In this document: positions 37,659 through 46,650 of the stretch, one piece after another | Layout: each line of letters begins with the position of its first letter | How positions within the stretch are numbered: the first letter of the stretch is position 1 | NCBI RefSeq assembly: GCF_001011035.1 | Contig: NZ_CP011492.1 | Coordinates: 7,828,951-7,892,950 of the forward strand | Direction: 5' to 3' | From: Streptomyces sp. CNQ-509 | GTDB taxonomy: Bacteria; Actinomycetota; Actinomycetes; Streptomycetales; Streptomycetaceae | DNA length: 64,000 bases | Notes under the pieces: model-generated | Seen by the model: the letters and a program-made list of their open reading frames with translations, nothing else | Told to the model about the DNA's origin: nothing | The model's database searches: none | Made by a program: the position numbers and the translations under genes

Positions 37659-38694
37659 CCAGGTGCTCCTTCACGAAGTCGTCGTCGGTCAGCCACGGGT
37701 ACGCGGCCGCCACGCGGGTCAGCTCGTCGGCCTGCCCCGGCGAAAGCACCTCGCCGGGGTCGAGGCACCAGGTGCCCGCGAGCAGCCCCTGCCGCCGCAG
37801 CACCTCGTGTACCCCGGCGATGCAGCCGCGGAACCCGCCGCGTACGTCGAAGACCGCGCTGTTGGCGTCGGTGAGCTGCGGCCGGCGCGTCAGGCAGCGC
37901 AGCAGCGCCTCGTGGTCCCCCGCGCGGGCCCGGCGCACGTCGGCCAGCAGCCCGGCCGCCGGCCGGGTCCACACCGCCCACTGGCCGAGGAGCCCGCCGG
38001 CGAACCAGCGCCGGCCCCCGGCCGTGTCGTACGGGGTGAGGAGGTCGCCGGCGATGTCGTCGTCGTTGCCGGTGTAGAGGGCGACCTCCGGGCCGCGGTC
38101 GGCGCCGGCGACCGCGCGCACCACGTCCGCGGTGCGGTAGCGGTCGAACGGCGCGATCTTGATGGCCGCCGTCGAGGGCTGGTCGGCGAGCGCCGCCCAG
38201 AACGCCGGGGACAAGTACCGTCCGCCGACGGCCTCTTGCAGATAGAAGCCGATGACCGGCAGCACCTCGCCCACGGCGCGGGCCCGGTCCAGCAGCCCCT
38301 CCTCGTTGGCGCCCGGCACCGCGGGACTGAGCAGCACGGCGTCGTAGCCGAGGGAGGCGGCCAGCTCCGCCTCGGCGACGGCCTGCGCGGTGTAGCCGCA
38401 GGCGCCGGCTATCCTCACCGCCGGCCGGCCCGAGGCGGCGGCGCTCTCCGCCGCGGTCTCCGCGGCGAGTTCGAGCACCGGGCGCAGGAGACCGACCTGC
38501 GGCTCGCGGATCGCGAACTGGGTGGTGTGCACGGCGACGGCGATGCCGCCGGCGCCGGCGGCGAGGTAGTAGCGGGTCAGGGCGCGCTGGCGGCGCTCGT
38601 CCAGGTGCCGGTCCGCGGTCAGGGCGAGGGGGTGGGCGGGGATGACGGCGCCGTCGGCGAGGACGTCCAGCGGGGTGGGGCGCTCGGTGGGCAT
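37642..38694 (-). CDS. Dihydrodipicolinate synthase (DapA/NAL) family aldolase
   Basis: 350 aa TIM-barrel enzyme. GGIAVAVHTTQF near the N-terminus and YLQEAVGGRYLS, then the Schiff-base-type lysine in STAAIKIAPFDRY (about 175). The YTGND segment is in the place of the family GxD motif. Such proteins split or dehydrate 2-keto-3-deoxy acids; the true reaction is unknown. ATG at 38694; 8 bases from the epimerase-like gene upstream in the operon. It lies together with an enolase-type dehydratase, fitting a keto-deoxy-acid pathway. Confidence 0.82.
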   Translation of the reverse strand: MPTERPTPLDVLADGAVIPAHPLALTADRHLDERRQRALTRYYLAAGAGGIAVAVHTTQFAIREPQVGLLRPVLELAAETAAESAAASGRPAVRIAGACGYTAQAVAEAELAASLGYDAVLLSPAVPGANEEGLLDRARAVGEVLPVIGFYLQEAVGGRYLSPAFWAALADQPSTAAIKIAPFDRYRTADVVRAVAGADRGPEVALYTGNDDDIAGDLLTPYDTAGGRRWFAGGLLGQWAVWTRPAAGLLADVRRARAGDHEALLRCLTRRPQLTDANSAVFDVRGGFRGCIAGVHEVLRRQGLLAGTWCLDPGEVLSPGQADELTRVAAAYPWLTDDDFVKEHLDDWLR

Positions 38695-38702
38695 GGGGCG
38701 GC

Positions 38703-39731
38703 TCAGAACCTTCCGTCGCGTACCTGGAACTTGGTGGGCTTGCCGGACAGCGGGAGCCCGCGGCGCAGCCAGTCGGCCTGCCAGCCGACGAGGGTGCCCA
38801 GCGGCACGTCCGGGTAGCCGAAGAGAGCGTGGCAGGCCGCGGCGTCGGAGAGGAGGGCCGTGGGGGCCTCGGTTCCCTCGAAGACCGGCTCGGTGCCGAA
38901 CTCGGCGCCGAACCGGTGCGCCAGCCGGCGCACGGCGGCGGTCTCGGGCCCTGTGACGTTGAGGGTGAACGGCTCCCCGTCGCGGGCGTGCAGCAGTGCG
39001 CGCAGGGCGACTTCGTTGGCGTACCCCTGCCAGACGACGTTGACGTGCCCGGTGGTGACGTCCACGGGCGCGCCGGCGTGCACCCGCTGGGCGATGTCGG
39101 CGAGGACGCCGTAGCGCAGGTCCACCGCGTAGTTGAGGCGCAGCAGCGCGACCTTCGTGCCGCGGGCGAGCGCCGCGTGGGCGAAGAGCCGTTCGCGGCC
39201 CAGGCACGACATGGCGTACTCGCCCACGGGACCCACCGGATCCGGCTCGGCCGAGCCGCCGGTGCCCACGGACACCAGCGGATAGACGTTGCCGGTGGAG
39301 AACGCGGCGACGCGGGCGCCCGTCCAGCGGCGCGCGACGCGCTCCGGCAGCCCCGCGTTCACCGCCCAGGCGTGCGAAGGCGCCCCGGCGGAGCCGAACT
39401 TGGCGCCGACCATGAAGACGAGGTTCCCGGCGTCCGGCAGTGCGGCCAGACCGGCGTCCGGGTCCATCAGGTCCGCGGCCACGGTGCGTACCCCCGCGGC
39501 CCGCAGCCGCTCGGCCGCGGCCGGGTCCGACCAGCGGGACACCGCGTGCACCGCCACGTCCGTACGCCCCGCGGCGTCCAGCGCCCGCCGCGCCAGCCGG
39601 CAGAGGCTCGGGCCCATCTTGCCGCCGGCGCCGAGCACCAGCAGGTCGCCCTCCAGCTTGGCCATGTCCCCGGTCAGCCCCGGCGAGGGGGTGGCCAGGC
39701 GTTCCTCGAGCGCCTTCTCGTCAGCGAACAC
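38703..39731 (-). CDS. NAD-dependent epimerase/dehydratase family protein
   Basis: 342 aa. Extended SDR: LLVLGAGGKMGPSLCRLARR (about 30-49) is the cofactor loop; AFSTGNVYPL is in the place of the Ser/Thr of the YxxxK set, but the Tyr (EYAMSCLGRERL) is followed by x-x-x-L rather than Lys, so catalysis may differ. C-terminal FTLNVTGPETAAVRRLAHRF is typical of NAD-binding sugar epimerases. GTG at 39731, 9 bases from the permease gene. Probably acts on a sugar or sugar acid of the locus. Confidence 0.7.
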   Translation of the reverse strand: MFADEKALEERLATPSPGLTGDMAKLEGDLLVLGAGGKMGPSLCRLARRALDAAGRTDVAVHAVSRWSDPAAAERLRAAGVRTVAADLMDPDAGLAALPDAGNLVFMVGAKFGSAGAPSHAWAVNAGLPERVARRWTGARVAAFSTGNVYPLVSVGTGGSAEPDPVGPVGEYAMSCLGRERLFAHAALARGTKVALLRLNYAVDLRYGVLADIAQRVHAGAPVDVTTGHVNVVWQGYANEVALRALLHARDGEPFTLNVTGPETAAVRRLAHRFGAEFGTEPVFEGTEAPTALLSDAAACHALFGYPDVPLGTLVGWQADWLRRGLPLSGKPTKFQVRDGRF

Positions 39732-39740
39732 GATCCGTTC

Positions 39741-40715
39741 TCACCCCTTGATCCCGGACGCCGTGACGCCCTCGGTGAAGTAGCGCTGGCCCACCAGATA
39801 GGCGGCGAAGATGGGCACGAACGCGATGACGGAGCCGGACAGCACGACGTTCAGCGGCACGTTCTGCTGCTGCAGGGACGCGATGCCGACGGTGAGCGTG
39901 CGCATGTCCGTGGACTGCCCGATGACCAGCGGCCACAGGAAGTCGTTCCAGTGCCACAGGAAGACGAAGACGCCGAGGGTGGCCAGGACGGGTTTGAGCA
40001 GCGGCAGCACGATGCGGCCGAAGATCTGCAGCTCGCCGCAGCCGTCCAGGCGCGCCGCCTCGAAGAGCTCGTCCGGCAGCCCCTGGATGAACTGCCGCAT
40101 GAGGAAGACCGCCTGGGCGTTGGCGAGGGTCGGCACGATCAGGCCCCAGTACGTGTCCACGCCGCCGAGCTTCGCGATCATCGCGAACGTCGGGATCATC
40201 GTGACGTGGTACGGGACCATCACCATCGACAGGAACGACCAGAACATCGCCTCCCGCCCGGGGAAGCGCTTCTTGGCGAAGGCGTAGCCCGCGAGCGACG
40301 ACAGCAGCAGCACGCCCACCACCGACACCAGCGAGTACAGCAGCGTGTTGAGGAGCCAGCGCGGCACGTCCTGGGAGTTCATGACGCTCTCGTACGCCTC
40401 GCCGCCCAGCGGCCAAGGCACCAGGCTGCCGGGGAACTCCACCGCCGCGGCGGGCTTCAGCGACAGCACCACCATGGCGTAGAAGGGGAAGACGGTGACG
40501 ACGGCGGCCAGGGTCAGCAGCAGGCCGCGGCCTATCCGGCCGCCGGTGCTGCCGCGCATCGCGTGCGGCACCGAGTCGCGGTTCGCGGCGCGGCGCAGCC
40601 GGCGCTCGGCGCGCCGGGCGGCGAGTCCCGGCGCGCGGCCCTTGCCGGGCCCGGGCGCCGGAGCCGGTCCCGCCGGCATCTCCTCGTGCGGGGTCTTCGC
40701 GGGGGCCGAGGTCAT
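39741..40715 (-). CDS. CUT1 sugar ABC permease (MalG-like)
   Basis: 324 aa with a Pro/Arg-rich N-terminal ~60 residues, then six membrane helices (GLLLTLAAVVTVFPFYAMVVLSL first). The EAA loop, EAARLDGCGELQIFGRIVLPLLKP (about 225-250), contacts the ATPase. The ATG at 40715 lies 2 bases after the MalF-like stop. The ATPase must come from elsewhere, since none adjoins it. Confidence 0.92.
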   Translation of the reverse strand: MTSAPAKTPHEEMPAGPAPAPGPGKGRAPGLAARRAERRLRRAANRDSVPHAMRGSTGGRIGRGLLLTLAAVVTVFPFYAMVVLSLKPAAAVEFPGSLVPWPLGGEAYESVMNSQDVPRWLLNTLLYSLVSVVGVLLLSSLAGYAFAKKRFPGREAMFWSFLSMVMVPYHVTMIPTFAMIAKLGGVDTYWGLIVPTLANAQAVFLMRQFIQGLPDELFEAARLDGCGELQIFGRIVLPLLKPVLATLGVFVFLWHWNDFLWPLVIGQSTDMRTLTVGIASLQQQNVPLNVVLSGSVIAFVPIFAAYLVGQRYFTEGVTASGIKG

Positions 40716-40717
40716 GG

Positions 40718-41629
40718 TCAGTCGTCCTTCCCGATCGTCAGCCGCTGGATGAGCGCGACCACCAGCGTCAGCCCGAAGAGCGCCACGCCGATCGCCGCCG
40801 CGTAGCCCAGGTCGAAGTACGTGAAGCCGGCGTCGTAGAGCTGGAAGACCAGCGTGTAGCTGGAGTTGGCGGGGCCGCCGCCGGTCATCGTGTAGACCGC
40901 GTCGAAGACCTGGAACGAGGCCGTCGTCTCGATCACCGCGAGGAAGAACAGCGCCGGGCGCAACTGCGGCAGCACGATGTGCCGGAACCGCTGCCACGGG
41001 CCGGCACCGTCGGTGAGCGCGGCCTCCTCCAGCTCCCGCGGGATGTCCTGCATCCGGGCCAGCAGGATGAGCATGCCGTAGCCGAACCGCGACCAGATCC
41101 CCACCAGCGCCAGCGCGGGCACCACCAGCGTGTCGTGGGAGAGCCACGACTCCTCCGGCAGCCCGGTCCAGCCCATCGCCGTCGACCACGGGCCGCCGGT
41201 GGAGAAGATCCACACGAAGACGGTGGCGGCCAGCACCAGCGAGGTGACGACGGGCAGGAAGAAGACCGAGCGGAAGACCTTCGAGCCGCGGAACGCCCGC
41301 CGGGTCAGCAGCGCGAGCCCCACCGAGACCGCGATGGTGCCGGGCACGGCCAGCACCGTGTAGATCACGGTGACCTTCAGCGCGTCCCAGAACAGCGGGT
41401 CGTCCTTCAGCCGGGTGAAGTTGTCGGCGCCGATGAAGCTGCCGCCCCCGGTGAGGGTGTAGTCGGTGAAGCTCATCAGCACCCCGGCGACCGCGGGGCC
41501 GAACCGGAAGGCGAGGAAGAGCAGGAAGCACGGCAGGACGAAGAGCAGGCCGATCCGGGCCTCGCGGCGCGCGTGCGGCCCGCTGCGGCGCCTTCGCCTG
41601 TTCCGGGTGGGTTCCGCGACGACTGCCAC
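40718..41629 (-). CDS. CUT1 sugar ABC permease (MalF-like)
   Basis: 303 aa. Arg-rich start, then membrane helix IGLLFVLPCFLLFLAFRFG, and five more. The EAA loop EEAALTDGAGPWQRFRHIVLPQLRP (about 190-215) is intact, as is TMTGGGPANSSYTLVFQLY near 240. GTG at 41629 with AAGGAGA 6 bases upstream. Pairs with the MalG-like gene immediately downstream and the lipoprotein upstream. Confidence 0.92.
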   Translation of the reverse strand: MAVVAEPTRNRRRRRSGPHARREARIGLLFVLPCFLLFLAFRFGPAVAGVLMSFTDYTLTGGGSFIGADNFTRLKDDPLFWDALKVTVIYTVLAVPGTIAVSVGLALLTRRAFRGSKVFRSVFFLPVVTSLVLAATVFVWIFSTGGPWSTAMGWTGLPEESWLSHDTLVVPALALVGIWSRFGYGMLILLARMQDIPRELEEAALTDGAGPWQRFRHIVLPQLRPALFFLAVIETTASFQVFDAVYTMTGGGPANSSYTLVFQLYDAGFTYFDLGYAAAIGVALFGLTLVVALIQRLTIGKDD

Positions 41630-41710
41630 GGTGGGTCTCCTTGCGGTACGGGGGTGGTGCGGGGATGCGCGGCCCAGCCGGGCGCGCGGTCCCCGGGGGG
41701 GCCCGCGGCC

Positions 41711-41737
41711 GGCCCGGAGCGGTCGGTGCTCCGGGCC
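41711..41737 (-). promoter_or_regulatory. Stem-loop between binding-protein and permease genes
   Basis: GGCCCGGAGC (41711-41720) and its exact complement GCTCCGGGCC (41728-41737) form a 10-bp stem with a 7-base loop. Such stems after binding-protein genes stabilise the upstream message and keep permease levels low. Confidence 0.6.
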
Positions 41738-41781
41738 GCGCGGGGCTACGGGAGGGGAAGGGGGGCCGCGGCCCCGCGGGA

Positions 41782-43047
41782 TCAGCGGGCGATCTGGGCG
41801 TCGGCCGCCTCGGCCGCCGACTTCAGCGCGTCCTCGGGGCTCTTCCTGCCCAGCAGCGCGGCCTGCAGCTCGGGCGCGAGCACGCCCATCACCTCGCGCG
41901 CCTTCTCCTCCAGCGGACCCGCGTTCATCGCGGGCAGCGTGTCGGCTACGGCCTGCTGCAACTCGTCGTCCGGGTAGAGGTCGTCGGCCGAGGTGCGGGC
42001 CGGGAAGTAGCCGGCGCCCTTCTCCAGGTCCGCGGCGTTCTCCGGCCGCGCGACGAAGTTGATCCACTTGCCGGCGGCCTCGGTGTCGGCGCCCTTCAGC
42101 ATCGACAGCGCGCCGACCGTGCCGTAGCCCACCGACTCCTCGCCGGTCAGCGGCGGCTGGACGACGATGTTCTCGCGGCCCCAGAACGGCTCGACGTCGG
42201 CCGGGACGTTGGTCCACGTACAGGCGACCTTGCCCTTGGCGACCGGGGTCTGCTCCAGGTTCGGCGTGGTGGTGAGGAGGTCCTTCGGCGTCCAGCCCTC
42301 CTCGGCGAACTCCGTCAGATACGTCAGCGCCTCGACGCCCGCCGCGTCGTCGAACGCCACGGACTCGCCGTCCTCGGCGAACACCTCGCCGCCGGCCTGC
42401 CAGAGCAGCGGGTAGAACGTCATGTTGAGCGTCTGCGCGGTGTCACCGGTGTAGCTGAGGGCGTAGTAGCCCTCGTCCTTCATCTTCGGCCCGAGCGCCT
42501 TCAGGTCGTCCCAGGTCTCCGGGTAGGAGTCCTCGCCGACCGCGTCGAAGACCCGCTTGTCGCATATAAGCGGGTTGGCGCTGGTGAGGATCGGGGTGCC
42601 GAGCACGTCCTCGCCCACGGTCACGGACTTCAGCGCGAAGTCGGTGTAGTCGGACTCGGCGTCGGCGGGCATGTAGTCGGCGGCCGGCACGATGTTCGGC
42701 GCGTACTTCGGCAACTGGTCCGGCACCAGGTAGACCACGTCGGGACCCTTGCCGGAGGCGATGGCGGTGCCGAGCGCGGTATCGCGGTCGGCCCACGGGT
42801 AGGTCTCCACCTTCACCGAGATGTCCTTGTTCTCCTTCTCGAACTTCTCGACCATGCCGTCCCAGTACGCCTTGTTCTTCGCCTCGTCGAAGATCACGGG
42901 GTACGTCCACATGGTGACGGAGCCCTTCCCGCCGCCCGCGCCGTCGCTGCCGCCGCAGCCGGCGAGCGCGACGCCGGCCAGCGCGGTGGCGAGCAGCGGT
43001 ACGGCGACGGCTCTGGTCCGTGAACGCCGGTGGTGGATCAGGGTCAT
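41782..43047 (-). CDS. Sugar-binding lipoprotein of CUT1 importer
   Basis: 421 aa. Lipoprotein signal with lipobox LAGCGG (Cys about 31), preceded by VAVPLLATALAGVALAGC. The mature protein is an extracellular solute-binding protein family 1 type (SVTMWTYPVIFDEAKNKAYW, VYLVPDQLPKYA, TYPLLW). ATG at 43047 with GGAGGAAG upstream; a longer frame to 43077 is less likely. Upstream Gfo and beta-helix genes suggest its ligand is an oligosaccharide released by the secreted protein. Confidence 0.9.
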   Translation of the reverse strand: MTLIHHRRSRTRAVAVPLLATALAGVALAGCGGSDGAGGGKGSVTMWTYPVIFDEAKNKAYWDGMVEKFEKENKDISVKVETYPWADRDTALGTAIASGKGPDVVYLVPDQLPKYAPNIVPAADYMPADAESDYTDFALKSVTVGEDVLGTPILTSANPLICDKRVFDAVGEDSYPETWDDLKALGPKMKDEGYYALSYTGDTAQTLNMTFYPLLWQAGGEVFAEDGESVAFDDAAGVEALTYLTEFAEEGWTPKDLLTTTPNLEQTPVAKGKVACTWTNVPADVEPFWGRENIVVQPPLTGEESVGYGTVGALSMLKGADTEAAGKWINFVARPENAADLEKGAGYFPARTSADDLYPDDELQQAVADTLPAMNAGPLEEKAREVMGVLAPELQAALLGRKSPEDALKSAAEAADAQIAR

Positions 43048-43103
43048 GGCACTTCCTCCGGGGATGGGGCGGGACAAAAGGGTTCGTGGGGGCGGTGCGG
43101 ATG

Positions 43104-44372
43104 TCAGCGGGCCGGCACCGCCTGGACGGTGCCGGTGTGCCGGGCGCGCTCCGCGGCGAACGCGGCGAGGTGGCTGCCGAGCGACGCGGCCGTGCCGGAG
43201 CGCAGCACACCGGAATCGCCGGTGGCGACGGCCCGTACGAAGGCGTCCATCAGGCCCGCGTCGCCGCCGCCGTGGCCGTCGGCCGCGCTGGAGCCGGCGG
43301 CGCCGACGGTGCGCACGGTGGTCTCACCGGTGCGGAAGTCCTGCACGGTGACGCTCTCGCCGTCGCCGCGCAGCCAGCCGTGGGAGCCGAAAACGCGGGT
43401 CTGGCGGTGCGTCTGCTCCGTGAAGGCGACCATCTGGAAGGTGGCGGTGACCCCGCCGGACAGCAGCATCGCGAGGACCTGGTGGTCGACGACGTCGTTG
43501 TCCGCGCGGTAGGCGCACACCCCGTACGGGCCCGTGCGCAGCGCCCGGAGCAGCCCGGCCTCGTCGGTCCGGCCCGTCGCGCCGGTGACGTGGGTGACCG
43601 GCCAGACCGCGCCCTTCTCGCGCAGCACCGGCAGGTAGAGCTTCTGCGCGCTGTACGGGCAGTCCGCCTCGACGGCGCAGTCCGTGCAGCGCTCCCCGGC
43701 ACCGGCCGGGGCGTTCTCGGGACGGAAGTGCTTGAGCCCGCCGAAGCCGGTGACCCTCTCGATGCGGGCGCCGGTGACGTACGCGATCCAGTCCAGGTCA
43801 TGGCAGGACTTGGCCAGCAGCATCGGCGAGGACAGCTCCTCCTTCCGCCACGGGCCGCGCACGTAGCTGTGCGCGTAGTGCCACCAGCCGACCGGCTCCA
43901 GATGGTCCAGCGAGACCAGCTCGCCGAGCACGCCGGAGTCGACGACCTCCTTCACCAGGTCGGTGTACGGCATGTAGCGCATGACGTGGCAGACCGCGAA
44001 GAGCACGCCCGTCCGCTCGACGCCCTCGACGATGCGCCGGGTCTCCTCCTCGGTGGGCGCGAGCGGCTTCTCCGCCAGGACCGCGTAGCCGGCCTCGGCG
44101 AAGGCGAGCACCGGGTCGACGTGGTCGCGGTCCTGAGTGGCGACCACGACCGCGTCGGCCTCCACCCCCGCCGCGGCGAGCGCGCGCCAGTCGCCGAACT
44201 CGCGCGGCGCGGCCACCGCCGCCCGGGCGGCCGGGTCCGGGTCGGCGACCGCGACCAGCTCGGCCCGCTCCGGGTGCGCCCGTACCCAGTCGGCGTACGT
44301 GCGCCCGCGGTTCCCGGCGCCGGCGACGGCGACGCGGACGGGCCTGGCGGTGATCGGGGGATGCGTGGACAC
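43104..44372 (-). CDS. Gfo/Idh/MocA oxidoreductase with a cysteine cluster
   Basis: 422 aa. N-terminal NAD(P) Rossmann fold VRVAVAGAGNRGRTYADWV (about 13-31), then EKPLAPTEEE with the catalytic-type Lys, and a C-terminal beta-sheet domain. It contains GERCTDCAVEADCPYSAQKL (about 226-245), a CxxC-x5-C set found only in a subset of the family, perhaps metal-binding. GTG at 44372 behind AGGAG. Such enzymes oxidise or epimerise sugars; which one here is unknown. Confidence 0.85.
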   Translation of the reverse strand: MSTHPPITARPVRVAVAGAGNRGRTYADWVRAHPERAELVAVADPDPAARAAVAAPREFGDWRALAAAGVEADAVVVATQDRDHVDPVLAFAEAGYAVLAEKPLAPTEEETRRIVEGVERTGVLFAVCHVMRYMPYTDLVKEVVDSGVLGELVSLDHLEPVGWWHYAHSYVRGPWRKEELSSPMLLAKSCHDLDWIAYVTGARIERVTGFGGLKHFRPENAPAGAGERCTDCAVEADCPYSAQKLYLPVLREKGAVWPVTHVTGATGRTDEAGLLRALRTGPYGVCAYRADNDVVDHQVLAMLLSGGVTATFQMVAFTEQTHRQTRVFGSHGWLRGDGESVTVQDFRTGETTVRTVGAAGSSAADGHGGGDAGLMDAFVRAVATGDSGVLRSGTAASLGSHLAAFAAERARHTGTVQAVPAR

Positions 44373-44419
44373 GGCGACTCCTGTGCTGGGTACGGGCGGT
44401 CGGGGGTGCGGGGGAGAGG

Positions 44420-46381
44420 TCAGAGCCGCAGGTTGCCCGCGGTGTGGACGACGCGGTCGCCCTCGTCCGGCAGCGCCGTCCGCGTCACGCCCTCCTCGAC
44501 GCAGCCGGCGTGCAGCAGGTGCGCGCCGGCGTCCGCGAAGGCGGCGGGCGCCAGTTCCAGCCGGCCGCCGGTGAAGGTGCAGCCCTGCGCCCGGTAGCGG
44601 TTGACGCCGCCGTCGAGCGCGATGTGCGCGGTGCCGTCTGCCGCGGTGGCGTCGACGCCGGTCAACTGCCAGGTGACGGTGCGGTCCCCGCCGCCGCGCG
44701 AGAGGAGCGCGCCCGCCTTGTTGGTGCCCGAGAGCCGCGCGCCGTCCAGGCGCAGCCGCTGCCCGCCCGCGCCGGTCAGCCTGATCCCGGTGTCGGTGAA
44801 CACCCCGCCCTCGACGGCGATGTCGGCGTGCGCGTACGAGACGGGCTCCGCGCCGGGGGCGCCGGTGACCCGGCAGTGGTCGAGGACCAGCGGTCCGGTG
44901 CCGCGGAACGCCGCGCCCCCGGCGCCGTCGAGCACGACGCGCTCCAGCGTCAGCGCGGCCTTCACCCCGGGGGCGGTGATCTCGGCGCCGGGCGCGAAGG
45001 AGAACGCGGAGTCGGTGATGACGTTCGGCCGGGCGGAACGGTCGGACGCCTGGGAGACGATCAGCGGGCCGCTGGCCGTACAGCCGCGCATCTGCACGCC
45101 GTCGGCGTTCACCCACAGCATCCCCGAGCCCTCCAGGGACTCCTTGCCGATGACGGTGACGTCCTCCAGCGTCAGGTCGGTGACCTTGACGCGGGCGACG
45201 AACCAGGAGCACACGTGCCGGCGGACGGTGATCCGCTTGGCCGCGCCGCCCCAGGCGGCACCGGAGTTGGCGAACGTCATCAGGCCGGAGTTGCCGGTGT
45301 AGACGAGGTCGTGCTCGAACTGGCCGTGGGTGACGAACGGGCCCTGGTCGTCGCCGTCGCCGTGGCAGTTGGTGACGTAGCAGTAGGCGGAGGCCGTGAA
45401 GTCGTTGAGGTGGCGGGCGTTGGAGGTGCGGCAGTCCGTGACGTGCCCGTAGAGGCAGTAGATCTGCTGGGTGAGGTAGCCCGCGCCGCCGTAGGTGACG
45501 GACCTGGGGTTGGCCAGGGTGCAGTTCTCGGTACGGAACCGGGTGCACCAGCGGCGCATGATGACGGGCCAGAAGGTGCCGGTCGCCTCGATGCCGGAGA
45601 CGTCGCAGCCGACGGCGTACTCGTACGCCACCGGGTGCGAACCGGTGTACTGGTCGTCGCCTGCGCCCTCGAAGACGAGGTTGCGCACGTGCGCCCGCTC
45701 GACGGGCTCGACCCGGGTCCAGGTCAGCGTGCGCCCGGCGGCCAGCGGCCAGCCGGTCTGGTAGCCGACGCGGATGTGCGTGCCGTCGACGATCCCGGTG
45801 ACCTGGACGAGCCGCTGGATCTCCTTCTCGTACTTCCCGGACCCGGCGGCGTCCGACTCGACGGCCCACCACTGGCCGACGCCGAACGCGCCGGAGTCGC
45901 CGACCTCGTACACGTCGGACAGCTCGGGCAGTCCGGCCCCGAGCCGGTGCTCGTGGACGGTGTCCGTGACCTTGCCGCGGAAGAAGAGCACCGCGCCGAA
46001 GGGGTTGTCGTGGCCGTTCTCCTCGATGCCCTCGGTGAGCATCCGGTTGCCGCCGAAGTCCAGCTCGATGTCCGAGCGGTCCGTGGTGTGGCGGCGGGTG
46101 AAGAGCAGGTCGGTGTGGGCCTCGATGCGGTGGATGCTCTTGTCGGCGAGCATCGTGTCCAGCGCGTCGTCGGCCGGGCGGCCGGGGCCGGAGTGGCCGT
46201 AGTCGCGGAAGTCCGCGACACCTCGCGGGCGGCGGTCGTTGCTGCCGTCGGCGCCGCGCGCGGGGGCGGCCTGGGCGGTGCCGGCGGAGGCCGCGGCGGC
46301 ACCGGCGGCGGCCAGGCCGGCCAGACCGGTGACGCGCAGCATGCTGCGGCGGGCGGTGCTCGGGTGCTGCGGAACGCTCAT
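44420..46381 (-). CDS. Tat-exported right-handed beta-helix protein (lyase/hydrolase-like)
   Basis: 653 aa. Twin-arginine signal STARRSMLRVTGLAGLAAAGA (RR at 11-12), cleavage near AQA-APA (about 38). The rest has repeated short beta strands with many C, N and T turns (for example NCTLANPRSVTYGGAGYL, CRTSNARHLNDF, CYVTNCHGDGDDQGPF), typical of a parallel beta-helix such as pectate lyases and related carbohydrate enzymes. The family is not pinned down. It is the first gene of the leftward operon, and it probably attacks a polysaccharide outside the cell whose products the adjacent importer takes up. Confidence 0.8.
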   Translation of the reverse strand: MSVPQHPSTARRSMLRVTGLAGLAAAGAAAASAGTAQAAPARGADGSNDRRPRGVADFRDYGHSGPGRPADDALDTMLADKSIHRIEAHTDLLFTRRHTTDRSDIELDFGGNRMLTEGIEENGHDNPFGAVLFFRGKVTDTVHEHRLGAGLPELSDVYEVGDSGAFGVGQWWAVESDAAGSGKYEKEIQRLVQVTGIVDGTHIRVGYQTGWPLAAGRTLTWTRVEPVERAHVRNLVFEGAGDDQYTGSHPVAYEYAVGCDVSGIEATGTFWPVIMRRWCTRFRTENCTLANPRSVTYGGAGYLTQQIYCLYGHVTDCRTSNARHLNDFTASAYCYVTNCHGDGDDQGPFVTHGQFEHDLVYTGNSGLMTFANSGAAWGGAAKRITVRRHVCSWFVARVKVTDLTLEDVTVIGKESLEGSGMLWVNADGVQMRGCTASGPLIVSQASDRSARPNVITDSAFSFAPGAEITAPGVKAALTLERVVLDGAGGAAFRGTGPLVLDHCRVTGAPGAEPVSYAHADIAVEGGVFTDTGIRLTGAGGQRLRLDGARLSGTNKAGALLSRGGGDRTVTWQLTGVDATAADGTAHIALDGGVNRYRAQGCTFTGGRLELAPAAFADAGAHLLHAGCVEEGVTRTALPDEGDRVVHTAGNLRL

Positions 46382-46575
46382 GGCGGACTTCGCCTTCCGA
46401 GAAGGTCCGGATCGTGAGAAGCGTTCCTGCGGTGACTGCCGTGGCGGCGGATGGCCTTGCGGACCGCGGGCCGCCGGCGGGGCCGGTGGCAGGTCCCGGG
46501 CGTGAAGGGCAGGCGCCGGGGACGGGTCCAGTGCATGTCGCGCCGGTGACCGTGAGGTCGCGGCGGTTGGCTGGA

Positions 46576-46605
46576 AAGGTACGGCCGCCCCCGCCGATCG
46601 GTCAA
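46576..46605 (-). promoter_or_regulatory. Promoter of the leftward catabolic operon
   Basis: On the minus strand TTGACC (46605-46600) and TACCTT (46581-46576) are separated by 18 bp. It would give a leader of nearly 190 bases before the beta-helix gene. No GTTC-N9-GAAC site is seen near it. Confidence 0.55.
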
Positions 46606-46650
46606 GGGCCGGTTTCCGCGCGCCGGCCGCCGGATGGCCGGGCGGGTGCG

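Noticed and set aside
35986..38817. 943-codon plus-strand open frame over the DinB, dehydrogenase and DHDPS genes
   Set aside because: Antisense to three genes with overlapping starts and family motifs; very Arg/Ser-rich.
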